Shown: one piece after another, positions 8,616 through 17,690 of the stretch
Layout of the letters: each line of letters begins with the position of its first letter
How positions within the stretch are numbered: the first letter of the stretch is position 1
Source: an uncultured Lachnospiraceae bacterium
GTDB taxonomy: Bacteria > Bacillota > Clostridia > Lachnospirales > Lachnospiraceae
Direction of reading: 5' to 3'
Length of the DNA: 64,000 nucleotides
NCBI GenBank assembly: GCA_910588565.1
Contig: CAJUPF010000006.1
Location: 9,301-73,300, forward strand
Made by a program: the position numbers and the translations under genes
The notes under the pieces: generated by a model
The model's database searches: none
Told to the model about the DNA's origin: nothing
What the model saw: only the letters and a program-made list of their open reading frames with translations

Positions 8616-10133
8616 ATGCGAATAACTAATAATATGATGATTAAAAATACAGCGGCCAATATCAACGGCAATAAAGGCAATGTCCTGGATCTGAATAATC
8701 AGATGGCGTCGCAGAAAAAGATACAGCGGCCGTCCCAGGACCCGGTTATTGCAATCCGTGCGCTGCGTCTTAGGACTTCTTTAAGTAAGATTAACCAGTA
8801 TTATGAGAAAAACATCCCGGATGTACAAACCTGGTTTGAAAATACGGAGACGTCCTTGAAAAATATGAACAAAATCCTGACAGATATCCGTACCCAGTGT
8901 GTAAACGGCACCAACTCTTATCTGACCCAGGATGACAGAAAGACGATATTATCCGCTTTGACAGCATTAAAGTCACAGATTTACGGCGAAGGAAACTCCG
9001 ATAATGCAGGAAGAACCGTATTTACCGGATATAAAACCAATTCCCAGCTGACTTTTATGGAGGATGAAGCGGAAACATCCTATAAAATTACACAAAGCTT
9101 TTCCTATAAGGATATTGAAGAATACACATACTACAGCGGCAGCATCGAAGTGCCTACGACACTGACGGAAGTTCAGGATACAACTAAAATCTGTGAGATT
9201 GATAAAGACAATTTTGACAGAATCCGTCTGGCATATGACGACTTAAAAGAGGATGATTTCAGCGTGTCCTACACGATTGACGGCACTACAACAGAAGACG
9301 CTCCGGTTACCATTTATGCTTCTGAGGAAGAATGGGCAGCAGCAGATCCGAATGGGAAAAACATCAAACAAGTCGGGGAAAACGAGATTATCTTTATCCA
9401 AAATACCGGAGATGTGATTTTTGGAAGCGCCATCAGCCAGGAGTTAAAATCAGGCAGGGCTACGATTGATATCGACTATCAGAAAGAGGGATTTGCCAAA
9501 GGCGAGCTCCGTCCGGAGTACTACTACAACTGTACGGATGTGAGCGACGCAGCCAATCCAATCGAATACACCAGATATGATGAAAATGGCAAGAAAATCT
9601 ATGAAGACATCAACTATACGGTAGCTTTAAACCAGACCATTACCGTGAATATGCAGGCGGATGAGGTCTTTGATATGAGCATATACCAGGATGTGGTAGA
9701 ACTTACCGACGCTGTTTCCGATGCCATCAATGCCCATGATAAATTAGACCGTCTGAAACTGATGAAAGAAGAAGCGCAGTATGTAGATCATCAGGAAGAA
9801 ATACAGGCATGGATCGATGCGGCGCAGAAAGAAGCCGATTATGCGGATAACCGCCTGACGGAGCTTTACAGTGCGGGCATCGGCAACTTTGACAACTATA
9901 TGTCAAAGCTCAATCAGGCATATACCGAGGTCGGCGCAAGAGGGGAGCAGCTTGAAATGATAGAAGCCCGCCTCAGCAACCAGCAGCTTGTCACAGAAGA
10001 GCTGAAATCTACCAATGAAGATAAAGAAATATCAGATATTATTATTGAATATACAGCAGCCTATAATGCCTATACCGCATCCTTAATGGCATCCAGCAAG
10101 ATTAACCAGCAGACGCTGCTGAACTACATTTAA
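8616..10133 (+). CDS. flgL: Hook-associated protein 3, FlgL
   Basis: A 505-residue junction protein of the flagellin superfamily, connecting FlgK to the filament. The N-terminus MRITNNMMIKN, then QMASQKKIQRPSQDPVIAIR, is the classic FlgL start. The C-terminal helix near residues 455-505 reads ISDIIIEYTAAYNAYTASLM. The protein is longer than enterobacterial FlgL (about 300), because a large central domain of about 250 residues is inserted, as in many Firmicutes. TAGGAGGT precedes the ATG. It lies in line with flgK and fliW in one operon. Confidence 0.92.
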   Translation: MRITNNMMIKNTAANINGNKGNVLDLNNQMASQKKIQRPSQDPVIAIRALRLRTSLSKINQYYEKNIPDVQTWFENTETSLKNMNKILTDIRTQCVNGTNSYLTQDDRKTILSALTALKSQIYGEGNSDNAGRTVFTGYKTNSQLTFMEDEAETSYKITQSFSYKDIEEYTYYSGSIEVPTTLTEVQDTTKICEIDKDNFDRIRLAYDDLKEDDFSVSYTIDGTTTEDAPVTIYASEEEWAAADPNGKNIKQVGENEIIFIQNTGDVIFGSAISQELKSGRATIDIDYQKEGFAKGELRPEYYYNCTDVSDAANPIEYTRYDENGKKIYEDINYTVALNQTITVNMQADEVFDMSIYQDVVELTDAVSDAINAHDKLDRLKLMKEEAQYVDHQEEIQAWIDAAQKEADYADNRLTELYSAGIGNFDNYMSKLNQAYTEVGARGEQLEMIEARLSNQQLVTEELKSTNEDKEISDIIIEYTAAYNAYTASLMASSKINQQTLLNYI

Positions 10134-10147
10134 AAGCGAGGTTTAGG

Positions 10148-10606
10148 ATGAAAGCAGATACAAGAATGTTTGGAGAAATTGATATCGAGGATTCCAAGAT
10201 TATCCATTTAGAGCAGGGAATTGTCGGATTCCCGGATATGAAGGATTTTGCATTGATATTTGATGCGGACAGAGGCGAAGAATCTGTGATTAAATGGTTC
10301 CAGTCGATGGACGATCCTGTGTTTGCCATGCCGGTACTCGAGCCGCATGCAATGGCGGAAGACTATGCGCCGGCGATCAGCGATGAACTCTGCGGGACGC
10401 TTGGCGGGCTGACCCAGGAAAATGTTTTTCTCCTTGTGACCGTAACCGTTCCGGAAAATATCGAAGAGATTTCCATTAACTTAAAAGCGCCGATCGTCAT
10501 CAATACCGACAACAACCAGGCGGCGCAGGTAATTATGGAACAGGATTATCCGGTAAAATATAAGATTTATGACAGGATAAAACGAGATTCAAAGGAAGGT
10601 GAATAG
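10148..10606 (+). CDS. fliW: Flagellar assembly factor FliW
   Basis: A 152-residue FliW with the family hallmarks FGEIDIEDSKIIHLEQGIVGFPD at the start and NLKAPIVINTDNNQAAQVI near residue 118. FliW binds free flagellin or CsrA. When flagellin is exported, FliW is released to trap CsrA, which relieves translational repression of flagellin. The csrA gene starts two bases after the fliW stop, the usual Firmicutes arrangement. Likely CsrA targets are present in this window in the flagellin leaders. Confidence 0.95.
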   Translation: MKADTRMFGEIDIEDSKIIHLEQGIVGFPDMKDFALIFDADRGEESVIKWFQSMDDPVFAMPVLEPHAMAEDYAPAISDELCGTLGGLTQENVFLLVTVTVPENIEEISINLKAPIVINTDNNQAAQVIMEQDYPVKYKIYDRIKRDSKEGE

Positions 10607-10608
10607 AG

Positions 10609-10824
10609 ATGCTGGCATTGACAAGACGCAAAGGCGAATCCCTGGTTATCAACAATAACATTCAGATGGATATCCTGGAAATTCGGGGCGATCAGGTAAA
10701 AATCGGCATTTCTGCACCAAAAGAAGTCCCGATTTACCGTAAAGAGGTATACCTGCAGATCGAAAACGAGAATAAAGAAGCCATCAGCACGGAAGCTGCA
10801 GAGGCACTGAAAAAATTATTCTAA
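10609..10824 (+). CDS. csrA: Carbon storage/translational regulator CsrA
   Basis: A 71-residue RNA-binding protein. It starts MLALTRRKGESLVINNNIQM and continues with the beta strands IEIRGDQVKIGI-like and APKEVPIYRKEVY that carry the RNA-binding arginines. CsrA dimers bind GGA in hairpin loops and at Shine-Dalgarno sites. FliW antagonises it. The C-terminal extension of about 15 residues after the core is typical of the FliW-regulated form. GAAGGTG precedes the ATG. Confidence 0.95.
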   Translation: MLALTRRKGESLVINNNIQMDILEIRGDQVKIGISAPKEVPIYRKEVYLQIENENKEAISTEAAEALKKLF

Positions 10825-10849
10825 AAAAAATGCGGCGCTATGCCGATAT
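10822..10849 (+). promoter_or_regulatory. Internal sigma-28-like promoter before flaG
   Basis: TAAA (10822-10825, overlapping the csrA stop codon), a 16-base spacer, then GCCGATAT (10842-10849), a perfect -10. The spacer is one base longer than the usual 15. It would give extra transcription of flaG-fliD-fliS. Confidence 0.6.
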
Positions 10850-10899
10850 AGAGAATAATAAATACATTCACTTTTTAAATCACACGGAGGTGGTTAACT

Positions 10900-11328
10900 A
10901 TGGCAATAGAAGCAATTACAAAATCGGCTGTGGCATATCAGGGAAGCGTGTCAGCGCCGGAAGCGCCCAAAGTAAGCAGCGTTGAAAAGACGGGCGGCAA
11001 TCCCGTAAACACAGAAAGCCCGGCAAGAGATTATGCTGGCGCCGTTGTGGCAAGCGGGAGCAATGATGCGGTTAATGTTCGTGCAGACGATGATTCATCT
11101 ATCAAGGTGAACTCAGACAGCATGAAGAAAGCTGTGGAGGAGATTAATAAAAATATGATGAACTCCGAAGCGATCTTCGGGATTCATGATAAGACAAATC
11201 GCATTACAATCAAAATTATCGATAAGGATACGAAGGAAGTATTAAAGGAGTTCCCACCAGAAAAGACCCTGGATATGATTGCCAAAGTATGGGAAATGGC
11301 GGGTCTTATGGTGGATGAGAAGAGATAG
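10900..11328 (+). CDS. flaG: FlaG-family flagellar protein
   Basis: A 142-residue protein. The first 65 residues are low-complexity Ala/Ser/Val and probably disordered. The C-terminal 70 residues form the FlaG domain with FGIHDKTNRITIKIIDKDTK and LKEFPPEKTLDMIAKVWEMA. FlaG affects filament length and is nearly always next to fliD, as here. GGAGGTGG lies upstream of the ATG. The molecular role is not well defined in the family. Confidence 0.88.
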   Translation: MAIEAITKSAVAYQGSVSAPEAPKVSSVEKTGGNPVNTESPARDYAGAVVASGSNDAVNVRADDDSSIKVNSDSMKKAVEEINKNMMNSEAIFGIHDKTNRITIKIIDKDTKEVLKEFPPEKTLDMIAKVWEMAGLMVDEKR

Positions 11329-11340
11329 GAGGAATTAATT

Positions 11341-13344
11341 ATGCCAATTAGAATCACAGGAATGAATTCCGGACTGGATACGGAAGCATTAGTTTCTGAG
11401 CTGGTATCCGCATATCGGTTAAAGAGCCAGAAATATACAAAAGCACAGACGAAGTTATCCTGGAAGCAGGATGCATGGAAATCTTTAAACAGTAAGATTT
11501 CCACATTCTATTCCAAACTGACAGGCCTGAAATATTCTTCCGGTTATACAACGAAAAAGGCGACTGTATCAGACAGCACAAAAGCATCTGTTTCAGCGAA
11601 CTCTAACGCGGTAAATGGAACGTATTCTGTAAAAATAGACCAGACAGCGAAAGCCGGGTATTTAACAGGTACAGAGCTTGGCGCCAACATAACGGAGAGC
11701 AGTACGCTGGCGTCTCTTGGATTTTCAGATTATGGTATGATCAGCCTGAATGTAGAAGGGAAGACTACTAATATATCCGTCAATGGTTCTACTAAGATTT
11801 CTGACTTTGTGAAATCTTTAAATGATGCGGGAGTCACTGCAAATTTTGATTCCAAGTATAAGAGGATTTATGTGTCAGCCAAAAAGACCGGAGTGGAAAA
11901 TGACTTTACATTATCAGGCGTGAATATTGCGGGTAATGACGCTTTGGCAAAACTTGGGCTGAATGTAGACAGTAGTTCAGTTACAGATACATACAGGACC
12001 TGGGCTTCTTACGCAATGAATTCAGACGGCCAGAATTATGAATCCGGCAATCCTTTTGTAACTGGTTATGACTCAGATGGAAAGCCTATTACAAACGGTA
12101 CGTATAGCAAGGAGAAGACATGGAAACGTATTGCAGAGATTCTGGCGGAGAAAGGACAGAAATCTGCGGAAATTACGAAAAACGAGGCGAATATCAAATA
12201 TGCGGAAGCCTACCGTAAAGTAAATGATCCTTCCGCAGATACGACAACCCAGGACTATCAGGACGCCCTGGCGATTGTAAACGGCGATACAACGGATATA
12301 GATGTAACGGCGATTCGGAATGCGCATGCAGCAGGAACATTAAACAGCTATATTACGGATCGGCAAAATGAAATTGCTTCGGCGCAGGAGTTTTTGGATA
12401 GGCACAGCCTTCTGGATACTTCCGTATCTTCTGTATATGAGATGGAAGAGAAAATATCAGGCGCTATTGATATACTGAATGACACTACGGAAGTCAGCAG
12501 GGGAGCAATCCGGGTAAAAGGGCAGGATGCAAAAATTGTGGTAAACGGCGCAGTTTATACATCTGACAGTAACGAGTTTGATATTAACGGGCTTTCCATT
12601 ACTGCCCTGGCTGAGGCGGCAAGTGAGTTTTCTGTCACAGTGGGTACAGATACGCAGGGACTGTATGATAAGATTAAGGATATTATCAAAGAATATAATA
12701 CCTTGATTAATGAAATGACGAAACTATATAACGCGGATTCGGCAAGGGGTTATGAACCGCTGACCACGGAAGAAAAAGATTCGCTGTCAGAGACAGAGAT
12801 CAAAGAATGGGAGACGAAGATTAAAGACTCCCTGCTTCGCAGGGACGACACTTTAAGTTCCATCCTGAGTTCCATGAAGAACGTTATGTTTTCTTCCTAT
12901 ACGGTGAATGGGAAATCCTATTCGTTGTCCAGTTTTGGTATTATGACGCTGGGAGTTATGAAAGCTCCGGACAATGAGGAGAATGCGTTCCATATTGACG
13001 GCGACGCTGATGATCCAATTACATCTGCTAATACGGATAAACTGATGGCGGCGATTAAGGAAGATCCGGACGCGGTTGTGGATTTCTTTAAACAATTAGC
13101 GACAGGTTTATATGATACAATCAATTCCAGGATGAGTTCCAGTACGCTGAGCAGTTATGGATCTGTGTATAACGATAAGCAGATGGCTCAGGAATACAGC
13201 GACTACACCACTACAATTAAAAAGTGGGATCAGAAATTAAAAGATATCGAAGAATCTTATTACAAAAAATTTGCAGCGATGGAATCCGCACTGGCATCTT
13301 TGCAGAGCCAGCAGTCTGCACTGGCAGGCATGTTCGGATTCTAG
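11341..13344 (+). CDS. fliD: Filament cap protein FliD (HAP2)
   Basis: A 667-residue capping protein that sits at the filament tip and folds incoming flagellin. The N-terminus MPIRITGMNSGLDTEALVSE is diagnostic. The C-terminal coiled-coil region (about 600-667) reads DYTTTIKKWDQKLKDIEE and ends GMFGF. A FliD-like D1 region around 440-590 includes YDKIKDIIKEYNTLINEM. The length is above the 450-500 of enterobacteria because of an inserted central domain around residues 215-370. AGGAGG lies 12 bases before the ATG. Confidence 0.93.
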   Translation: MPIRITGMNSGLDTEALVSELVSAYRLKSQKYTKAQTKLSWKQDAWKSLNSKISTFYSKLTGLKYSSGYTTKKATVSDSTKASVSANSNAVNGTYSVKIDQTAKAGYLTGTELGANITESSTLASLGFSDYGMISLNVEGKTTNISVNGSTKISDFVKSLNDAGVTANFDSKYKRIYVSAKKTGVENDFTLSGVNIAGNDALAKLGLNVDSSSVTDTYRTWASYAMNSDGQNYESGNPFVTGYDSDGKPITNGTYSKEKTWKRIAEILAEKGQKSAEITKNEANIKYAEAYRKVNDPSADTTTQDYQDALAIVNGDTTDIDVTAIRNAHAAGTLNSYITDRQNEIASAQEFLDRHSLLDTSVSSVYEMEEKISGAIDILNDTTEVSRGAIRVKGQDAKIVVNGAVYTSDSNEFDINGLSITALAEAASEFSVTVGTDTQGLYDKIKDIIKEYNTLINEMTKLYNADSARGYEPLTTEEKDSLSETEIKEWETKIKDSLLRRDDTLSSILSSMKNVMFSSYTVNGKSYSLSSFGIMTLGVMKAPDNEENAFHIDGDADDPITSANTDKLMAAIKEDPDAVVDFFKQLATGLYDTINSRMSSSTLSSYGSVYNDKQMAQEYSDYTTTIKKWDQKLKDIEESYYKKFAAMESALASLQSQQSALAGMFGF

Positions 13345-13378
13345 GAAGAACTGTCGTCATTAACAGGGAGGTTATCAG

Positions 13379-13756
13379 ATGACAAACAAACAGGGATATG
13401 CAGCTTACGAGAACAACAGGATTATGACTGCTTCACCCGCAGAATTGACATTGATGCTGTATGAAGGCGCAATTAAATTCTGCAATATTGCAATTGTGGC
13501 AATTGAAAAAAATGATATCGAGAAGGCGCACAATAACATTATGAAGGTCGAAAATATTATTGAAGAATTTCAGGCGACATTGGATCATAAATACCCGGTT
13601 GCAGAAGATTTTGATAATGTTTACAACTATTTAAAACAGCGTCTTTTCACCGCGAATGTCAAGAAAGACAAAGACATTTTAGAGGAAGTGCTGAAACATC
13701 TGCGGACGATGCGTGATACGTGGAAAGAAGTCATGAAACAGGCAGGGAAACAGTAA
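13379..13756 (+). CDS. fliS: Flagellin export chaperone FliS
   Basis: A 125-residue helical chaperone of standard length. The motif YENNRIMTASPAELTLMLYE at residues 10-29 is the FliS signature. The later helices include EEFQATLDHKYPVAEDFDNV. FliS wraps the C-terminal helix of cytosolic flagellin, keeps it from polymerising and brings it to FlhA. GGGAGG lies upstream of the ATG. It follows fliD and precedes a FliT-like gene, the usual order. Confidence 0.94.
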   Translation: MTNKQGYAAYENNRIMTASPAELTLMLYEGAIKFCNIAIVAIEKNDIEKAHNNIMKVENIIEEFQATLDHKYPVAEDFDNVYNYLKQRLFTANVKKDKDILEEVLKHLRTMRDTWKEVMKQAGKQ

Positions 13757-13801
13757 AGCGCATATTTCTTAGTGCATACAGCAATGGAACGGAGAGAGAT
13801 G

Positions 13802-14281
13802 ATGGTGGAATCAGAATATATTCGCATTATGACAGAAAGCCTCGAAAAAAAACGGGATATTCTTGGAAAAGTTATTGAACTGAATAAACAGCAGAAGTTT
13901 TTACTGCAGGATCCGAATCTCTCACCGGAACAATTTGAAGAGAATATGCAGTATAAAGCAAATCTTGTGGATCAGTTAAACTTATTAGACAGCGGGTTTG
14001 AGAAATTGTTTAACCGGGTAAGAGATGCCCTCAATAATAACCGGGATCTGTACACATCCGAAATTCGCAGAATGCAGGAACTGATCAAAGATATTACCGC
14101 ATTGCTGAATACCGTCCAGACACAAGAGGTACGCAATCGGGAGGAAGTCACCCGTAAATTTGCCAGTGTCAGGGAACAGGTAAAAGGCGTGCGCAACAGT
14201 CAGAAAGTGGTGAATCAATATTATCAGAATATGATGAAACGGGGAAATGTGGCGCCACAGTTTTTTGATAACAAAAAGTAA
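13802..14281 (+). CDS. FliT-like flagellar protein
   Basis: A 159-residue all-helical protein at the fliT position behind fliS. No residue motif is decisive, and it was called by position and by helical content with long Glu/Lys/Gln heptads. FliT chaperones FliD and FliI in enterobacteria. The start is uncertain: GTG 13772 opens the frame, but GGAGAG at 13791-13796 favours ATG 13802 (or 13799). The gene ends 15 bases before a strong terminator. It could instead be a FlgN-type chaperone. Confidence 0.6.
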   Translation: MVESEYIRIMTESLEKKRDILGKVIELNKQQKFLLQDPNLSPEQFEENMQYKANLVDQLNLLDSGFEKLFNRVRDALNNNRDLYTSEIRRMQELIKDITALLNTVQTQEVRNREEVTRKFASVREQVKGVRNSQKVVNQYYQNMMKRGNVAPQFFDNKK

Positions 14282-14296
14282 ATATAGCATTAGGAT

Positions 14297-14334
14297 AAAA
14301 ATGGATCTGTGCTTTGCATAGATTCATTTTTCTT
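14297..14334 (+). terminator. Terminator of the late flagellar operon
   Basis: AAAAATGGATCTGTGC pairs with GCATAGATTCATTTTT over 16 positions, including two G-U pairs, around a TTT loop (about 14297-14331). The A/T-rich base of the stem supplies the U-tract. Confidence 0.88.
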
Positions 14335-14423
14335 AAATTAGGTTTTTCGTTTTGGAGATTTGTGGTATATTGATTTTATTGAGAAACTGTGTAAGGAACA
14401 GAATCCAGAAAGGAGGCTCTTAC

Positions 14424-16142
14424 ATGGCAAGGACAACAGCAATTGGACATCAAGATTTTGAACGGGTAATAGAAAACGATTACTTTTATATTGATAAAAC
14501 GTATTTTATCAAAGAATGGTGGGAGAGCGGGGATATTGTGACATTGATTACCCGCCCCAGAAGATTTGGGAAAACATTGAATATGAGCATGACAGAAAAA
14601 TTCTTTTCTGTAAATTATGCCGGGCGGGGGGATTTGTTTGAGGGGCTGACTGTCTGGAATGAAGAGAAGTACCGCAGCCTGCAGGGAACATATCCGGTGA
14701 TAAGCCTGTCTTTCGCGAATGTAAAAGCGGTAAATTATAAAAATGCCAGAAAAGAAATTTTTCTGATATTGACGAATTTATATACGGAATATTCTTTTTT
14801 GCTTGACAGTGATGCACTGGGGGAAGAAGAGAAGAAGCTTTTTGGCAATATTTCTACTGACATGGAGGATGTAGATGCAGTCTATGCGATTCATAATCTT
14901 TCCAAATTTTTAAATAAATTTTATAAGAAAAAAGTGATTATCCTATTAGATGAGTATGATACTCCTATGCAGGAGGCGTATGTCAGCGGATATTGGGAAG
15001 AACTAACAGCTTTTATGAGAAGTATGTTCAATGCTGCTTTTAAAACAAATCCATATCTGGAGCGTGCGGTTATGACTGGCATCACAGGAGTCAGCAAAGA
15101 GTCTATGTTTTCTGATTTAAATAATTTGAGAGTGGTAACGACAACATCGGAAAAATATGCAGATTGTTTTGGGTTTACGGAAGAAGAAGTTTTTAGAGCA
15201 TTAGAAGAGTTTGGATTATCTGATCAGAAGCAAAAGGTGAAGCAATGGTATGATGGCTTTACATTTGGGAGTCAGCCTGATATTTATAATCCATGGTCAA
15301 TTCTGAATTATCTTGATACAGGAAAATTTGCCGCTTACTGGGCAAACACCAGCTCCAACAGCCTTGCAGGCAAACTGATACGGGAAGGCGGACGGAGTAT
15401 CAAAGAATCCTTTGAGCATTTGCTGCAGGGAGGGCATTTGTTTGTTCCGATTGATGAGCAGATTGTTTATAATCAGCTTTATGATAATGAATATGCGATC
15501 TGGAGCCTTTTGACAGCAGGCGGTTATCTGAAAGTGTTAAGCCATGAAGAATACGACGATGAGGGTCTGGTAACGGCGCCAAAATATGAGCTGGCGCTGA
15601 CGAATGGCGAAGTCAGGCTGATGTTCAAAAACATGGTACGCGGATGGTTTTCCGGCAATGTTTCCGACTATAATGATTTTGTGAAAGCATTGCTGCTAAA
15701 TGATGTGAAGGCAATGAATGTGTATATGAACAGAATTGCACTGACGATATTCAGCTGTTTTGATACAGGGAAAAACCCGTCAAAAACAGCGGACCCTGAG
15801 CGTTTTTACCATGGATTTGTACTTGGGCTGCTGGTAGAATTGGAAAGCCGGTATATTCTTACTTCTAACAGGGAAAGTGGTTTTGGCAGGTATGATGTTA
15901 TCCTTGAACCAAGAAACCTGAAAGACGCTGCAATGATTTTGGAATTTAAAGTGCAGGACACAGAAGATGAGAAGGAGCTTTTGGATACGGTACAGGTGGC
16001 TTTGGATCAGATTGAGAAGAAGAGGTATGCAGCATCATTGACCGCAAAAGGAATCCCAGAAGAGAGGATACACAGATATGGGTTTGCATTTAGTGGAAAA
16101 AAGGTGCTGATTGGTACAGGCGGTTATTATTGGAACAGCTGA
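14424..16142 (+). CDS. AAA-ATPase-like / PD-(D/E)XK nuclease-like protein
   Basis: A 572-residue protein of the common gut-anaerobe family that pairs an AAA-ATPase-like domain (residues about 5-210) with a PD-(D/E)XK nuclease-superfamily domain at the C-terminus. Walker A is within RPRRFGKTLNMSM (about 46-58), Walker B is IILLDEYDTPM (about 172-182), and the nuclease-like core is MILEFKVQDTEDEKELLDTV (about 504-523). AAGGAGG supports ATG 14424. Function is unknown, and these genes occur in many dispersed copies and may be mobile. It interrupts an otherwise flagellar locus, and a decayed second copy of its 5' end lies at 16161. A TATATT at 14366-14371 could be its -10. Confidence 0.82.
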   Translation: MARTTAIGHQDFERVIENDYFYIDKTYFIKEWWESGDIVTLITRPRRFGKTLNMSMTEKFFSVNYAGRGDLFEGLTVWNEEKYRSLQGTYPVISLSFANVKAVNYKNARKEIFLILTNLYTEYSFLLDSDALGEEEKKLFGNISTDMEDVDAVYAIHNLSKFLNKFYKKKVIILLDEYDTPMQEAYVSGYWEELTAFMRSMFNAAFKTNPYLERAVMTGITGVSKESMFSDLNNLRVVTTTSEKYADCFGFTEEEVFRALEEFGLSDQKQKVKQWYDGFTFGSQPDIYNPWSILNYLDTGKFAAYWANTSSNSLAGKLIREGGRSIKESFEHLLQGGHLFVPIDEQIVYNQLYDNEYAIWSLLTAGGYLKVLSHEEYDDEGLVTAPKYELALTNGEVRLMFKNMVRGWFSGNVSDYNDFVKALLLNDVKAMNVYMNRIALTIFSCFDTGKNPSKTADPERFYHGFVLGLLVELESRYILTSNRESGFGRYDVILEPRNLKDAAMILEFKVQDTEDEKELLDTVQVALDQIEKKRYAASLTAKGIPEERIHRYGFAFSGKKVLIGTGGYYWNS

Positions 16143-16160
16143 TCACAAGGTGAAAATTAA

Positions 16161-16228
16161 ATGGTCGAGGACAACAGCAATTGGATATCAGGATTATGAG
16201 TAGGTAATAGAAAACGAATACTTTTAAC
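16161..16228 (+). pseudogene. Decayed 5' fragment of a second AAA-ATPase-like gene
   Basis: About 68 bases match the first 67 bases of the gene at 14424 (ACAACAGCAATTGGA and GGTAATAGAAAACGA are shared exactly). A one-base insertion near the start and an in-frame TAG break it, and the match ends abruptly. It is a leftover of a duplicated or deleted paralogue and sits just ahead of the first flagellin promoter. Confidence 0.85.
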
Positions 16229-16249
16229 CCCAAATTTTAAATTCAGCTA

Positions 16250-16276
16250 TAAAGTATATAAAAATTTGCCCGATAT
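16250..16276 (+). promoter_or_regulatory. Sigma-28 promoter of flagellin gene 1
   Basis: TAAA (16250-16253), 15-base spacer, CCCGATAT (16269-16276): one mismatch to TAAA-N15-GCCGATAT. ATATATAACAGCAAGTAAAC follows, identical to the second flagellin promoter. The start of transcription would give a leader of about 180 bases. Confidence 0.9.
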
Positions 16277-16318
16277 ATATAACAGCAAGTAAACAAAATA
16301 TACCATTACCTCAAGGGA

Positions 16319-16455
16319 GTGTCAAATGGTATAGAGGGATACCCAAAGGGTGTTACTTGGGATGCGGGTCTGAACGGAGCGTACGGCCGTAAGGATGAGC
16401 ATTATATATTAAAACAAGTTTTTGCAGCATGGAAGCTGCAGTAAATTCAAGGAGG
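16319..16455 (+). promoter_or_regulatory. Structured flagellin leader 1 with CsrA-type hairpin
   Basis: The 16277-16463 leader has no annotated gene. It contains a small hairpin, ATACCC-AAA-GGGTGT (16339-16353), a perfect stem TGCAGC-ATGGAA-GCTGCA (16423-16440) with GGA in the loop, and CAAGGAGG at 16448-16455. A GGA-loop hairpin next to a Shine-Dalgarno is the known CsrA target layout. A frame of 41 codons starting GTG 16319 and ending TAA 16442-16444 is also open. The CsrA role is inferred from the fliW-csrA pair upstream and the known hag system of Bacillus. Confidence 0.65.
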
Positions 16456-17593
16456 AAAATATTATGGCAATGGTAGTACAGCACAATCTTACAGCGATGA
16501 ACTCTAACCGTCAGTTAGGCGTTATCACAAGCGGACAGGCAAAATCATCTGAGAAATTATCATCCGGTTACAAAATTAACCGTGCGGCAGACGATGCGGC
16601 AGGATTGAAGATTTCTGAGAAAATGAGAAGCCAGATCAGAGGCCTTAACAGAGCGTCTACAAACGCACAGGACGGCGTATCCTTACTGCAGACAGCAGAA
16701 GGCGCATTGAACGAAGTTCACAGCATTCTTCAGAGAATGAACGAGCTGGCAATTCAGGGTGCAAACGATACAAACCAGTCTATTGATCGTGACGCTATTA
16801 ACCAGGAGCTGAAAGCCCTGACAGATGAGATCGATCGTGTATCCCAGACAACACAGTTCAACAAACAGGGTCTGTTGGATGGTACATTTGTAGGCAAATC
16901 ACTTCAGGTAGGAGCAAACCAGAACCAGACCATTACATTGAACATTGCAGCAATGAATGCTACAGCAATCGGTATCAAACCAGTTTCCGTTGCTAAAGTG
17001 TCCGGCTATATGACGACGAATGAAGTTGTAAGGAATGCTGGCAAGACAACAGTTTCTGGTACGATCAGACAGTCTATCGGTGCATTGGCAGCGTGCAACG
17101 CACAGGTTGGCGTACTTTATTCTGCAAAAGCGCCTACAACTGCATATTATATGAGAGGTGATGGAGTAGCCGTGACTACTTCTGCTTCTGTTCGTAAATA
17201 TGTCAGCAAACAGGCAATGTGCGCAGCTCAGATTTTCGTTGTAAATTCAAAACAGGCAACAAAAGTCAGCTCACCGAACGTAAGGGATTCCCAGCAGGCA
17301 ACAGGAACCATTACAATGATCCAGAACGCGATCAACAATGTATCCGGCCAGAGATCCGCGCTTGGTGCATTACAGAACAGATTAGAGCATACGATTGCTA
17401 ACCTGGATAACGTAGCAGAGAATACCCAGGCAGCAGAATCCCGTATCCGTGATACAGATATGGCTTCTGAAATGGTGGAATACAGCAAGAACCAGATTCT
17501 TGCACAGGCAGGACAGTCTATGCTTGCACAGGCAAACCAGTCCAACCAGGGCGTATTGTCACTGTTACAGTAATACGAATTTTAAGTCAAAGA
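16411..17593 (+). repeat. Flagellin direct repeat, unit 1
   Basis: About 1.18 kb, from AAAACAAG in the leader to just inside the terminator stem, recurs at 17850-19031. By eye the coding parts differ at one silent base (G17558 versus A18996, Leu TTG/TTA) and the leaders differ by one T. Promoters and terminator stems outside the block have diverged. Confidence 0.93.
16464..17573 (+). CDS. fliC: Flagellin (copy 1)
   Basis: A 369-residue flagellin, the filament subunit. The N-terminal D0/D1 region (1-150) is highly conserved: MVVQHNLTAMNSNRQLGVIT, then LSSGYKINRAADDAAGLKIS and the LQRMNELAIQ segment, which corresponds to the TLR5-contact region. The C-terminal D1/D0 (about 285-369) ends ANQSNQGVLSLLQ. 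The central domain (about 165-285) is short, Ser/Thr/Ala-rich and likely glycosylated. It holds two Cys (211, 253), which is unusual for flagellins. ATG 16464 with AAGGAGG fits the family N-terminus. The protein is identical to copy 2. Confidence 0.96.
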   Translation: MAMVVQHNLTAMNSNRQLGVITSGQAKSSEKLSSGYKINRAADDAAGLKISEKMRSQIRGLNRASTNAQDGVSLLQTAEGALNEVHSILQRMNELAIQGANDTNQSIDRDAINQELKALTDEIDRVSQTTQFNKQGLLDGTFVGKSLQVGANQNQTITLNIAAMNATAIGIKPVSVAKVSGYMTTNEVVRNAGKTTVSGTIRQSIGALAACNAQVGVLYSAKAPTTAYYMRGDGVAVTTSASVRKYVSKQAMCAAQIFVVNSKQATKVSSPNVRDSQQATGTITMIQNAINNVSGQRSALGALQNRLEHTIANLDNVAENTQAAESRIRDTDMASEMVEYSKNQILAQAGQSMLAQANQSNQGVLSLLQ

Positions 17594-17615
17594 GCCGGTG
17601 CTGCCGGCTCTTTTT
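17588..17615 (+). terminator. Terminator of flagellin gene 1
   Basis: AAAGAGCCGG pairs with CCGGCTCTTT around a TGCTG loop, followed by TTTTT-type tract. Confidence 0.95.
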
Positions 17616-17690
17616 GTAGTATGATTTAGGACAGGATATAAGTGGTGAAGCGTATCTGGCACCAAATAGATTAAAAAAATAAAATGGCTA

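Noticed and set aside
14424..16142. Phage-defence system
   Set aside because: AAA plus nuclease-like domains invite it, but there is no partner gene and the family is dispersed in many copies without known defence function.
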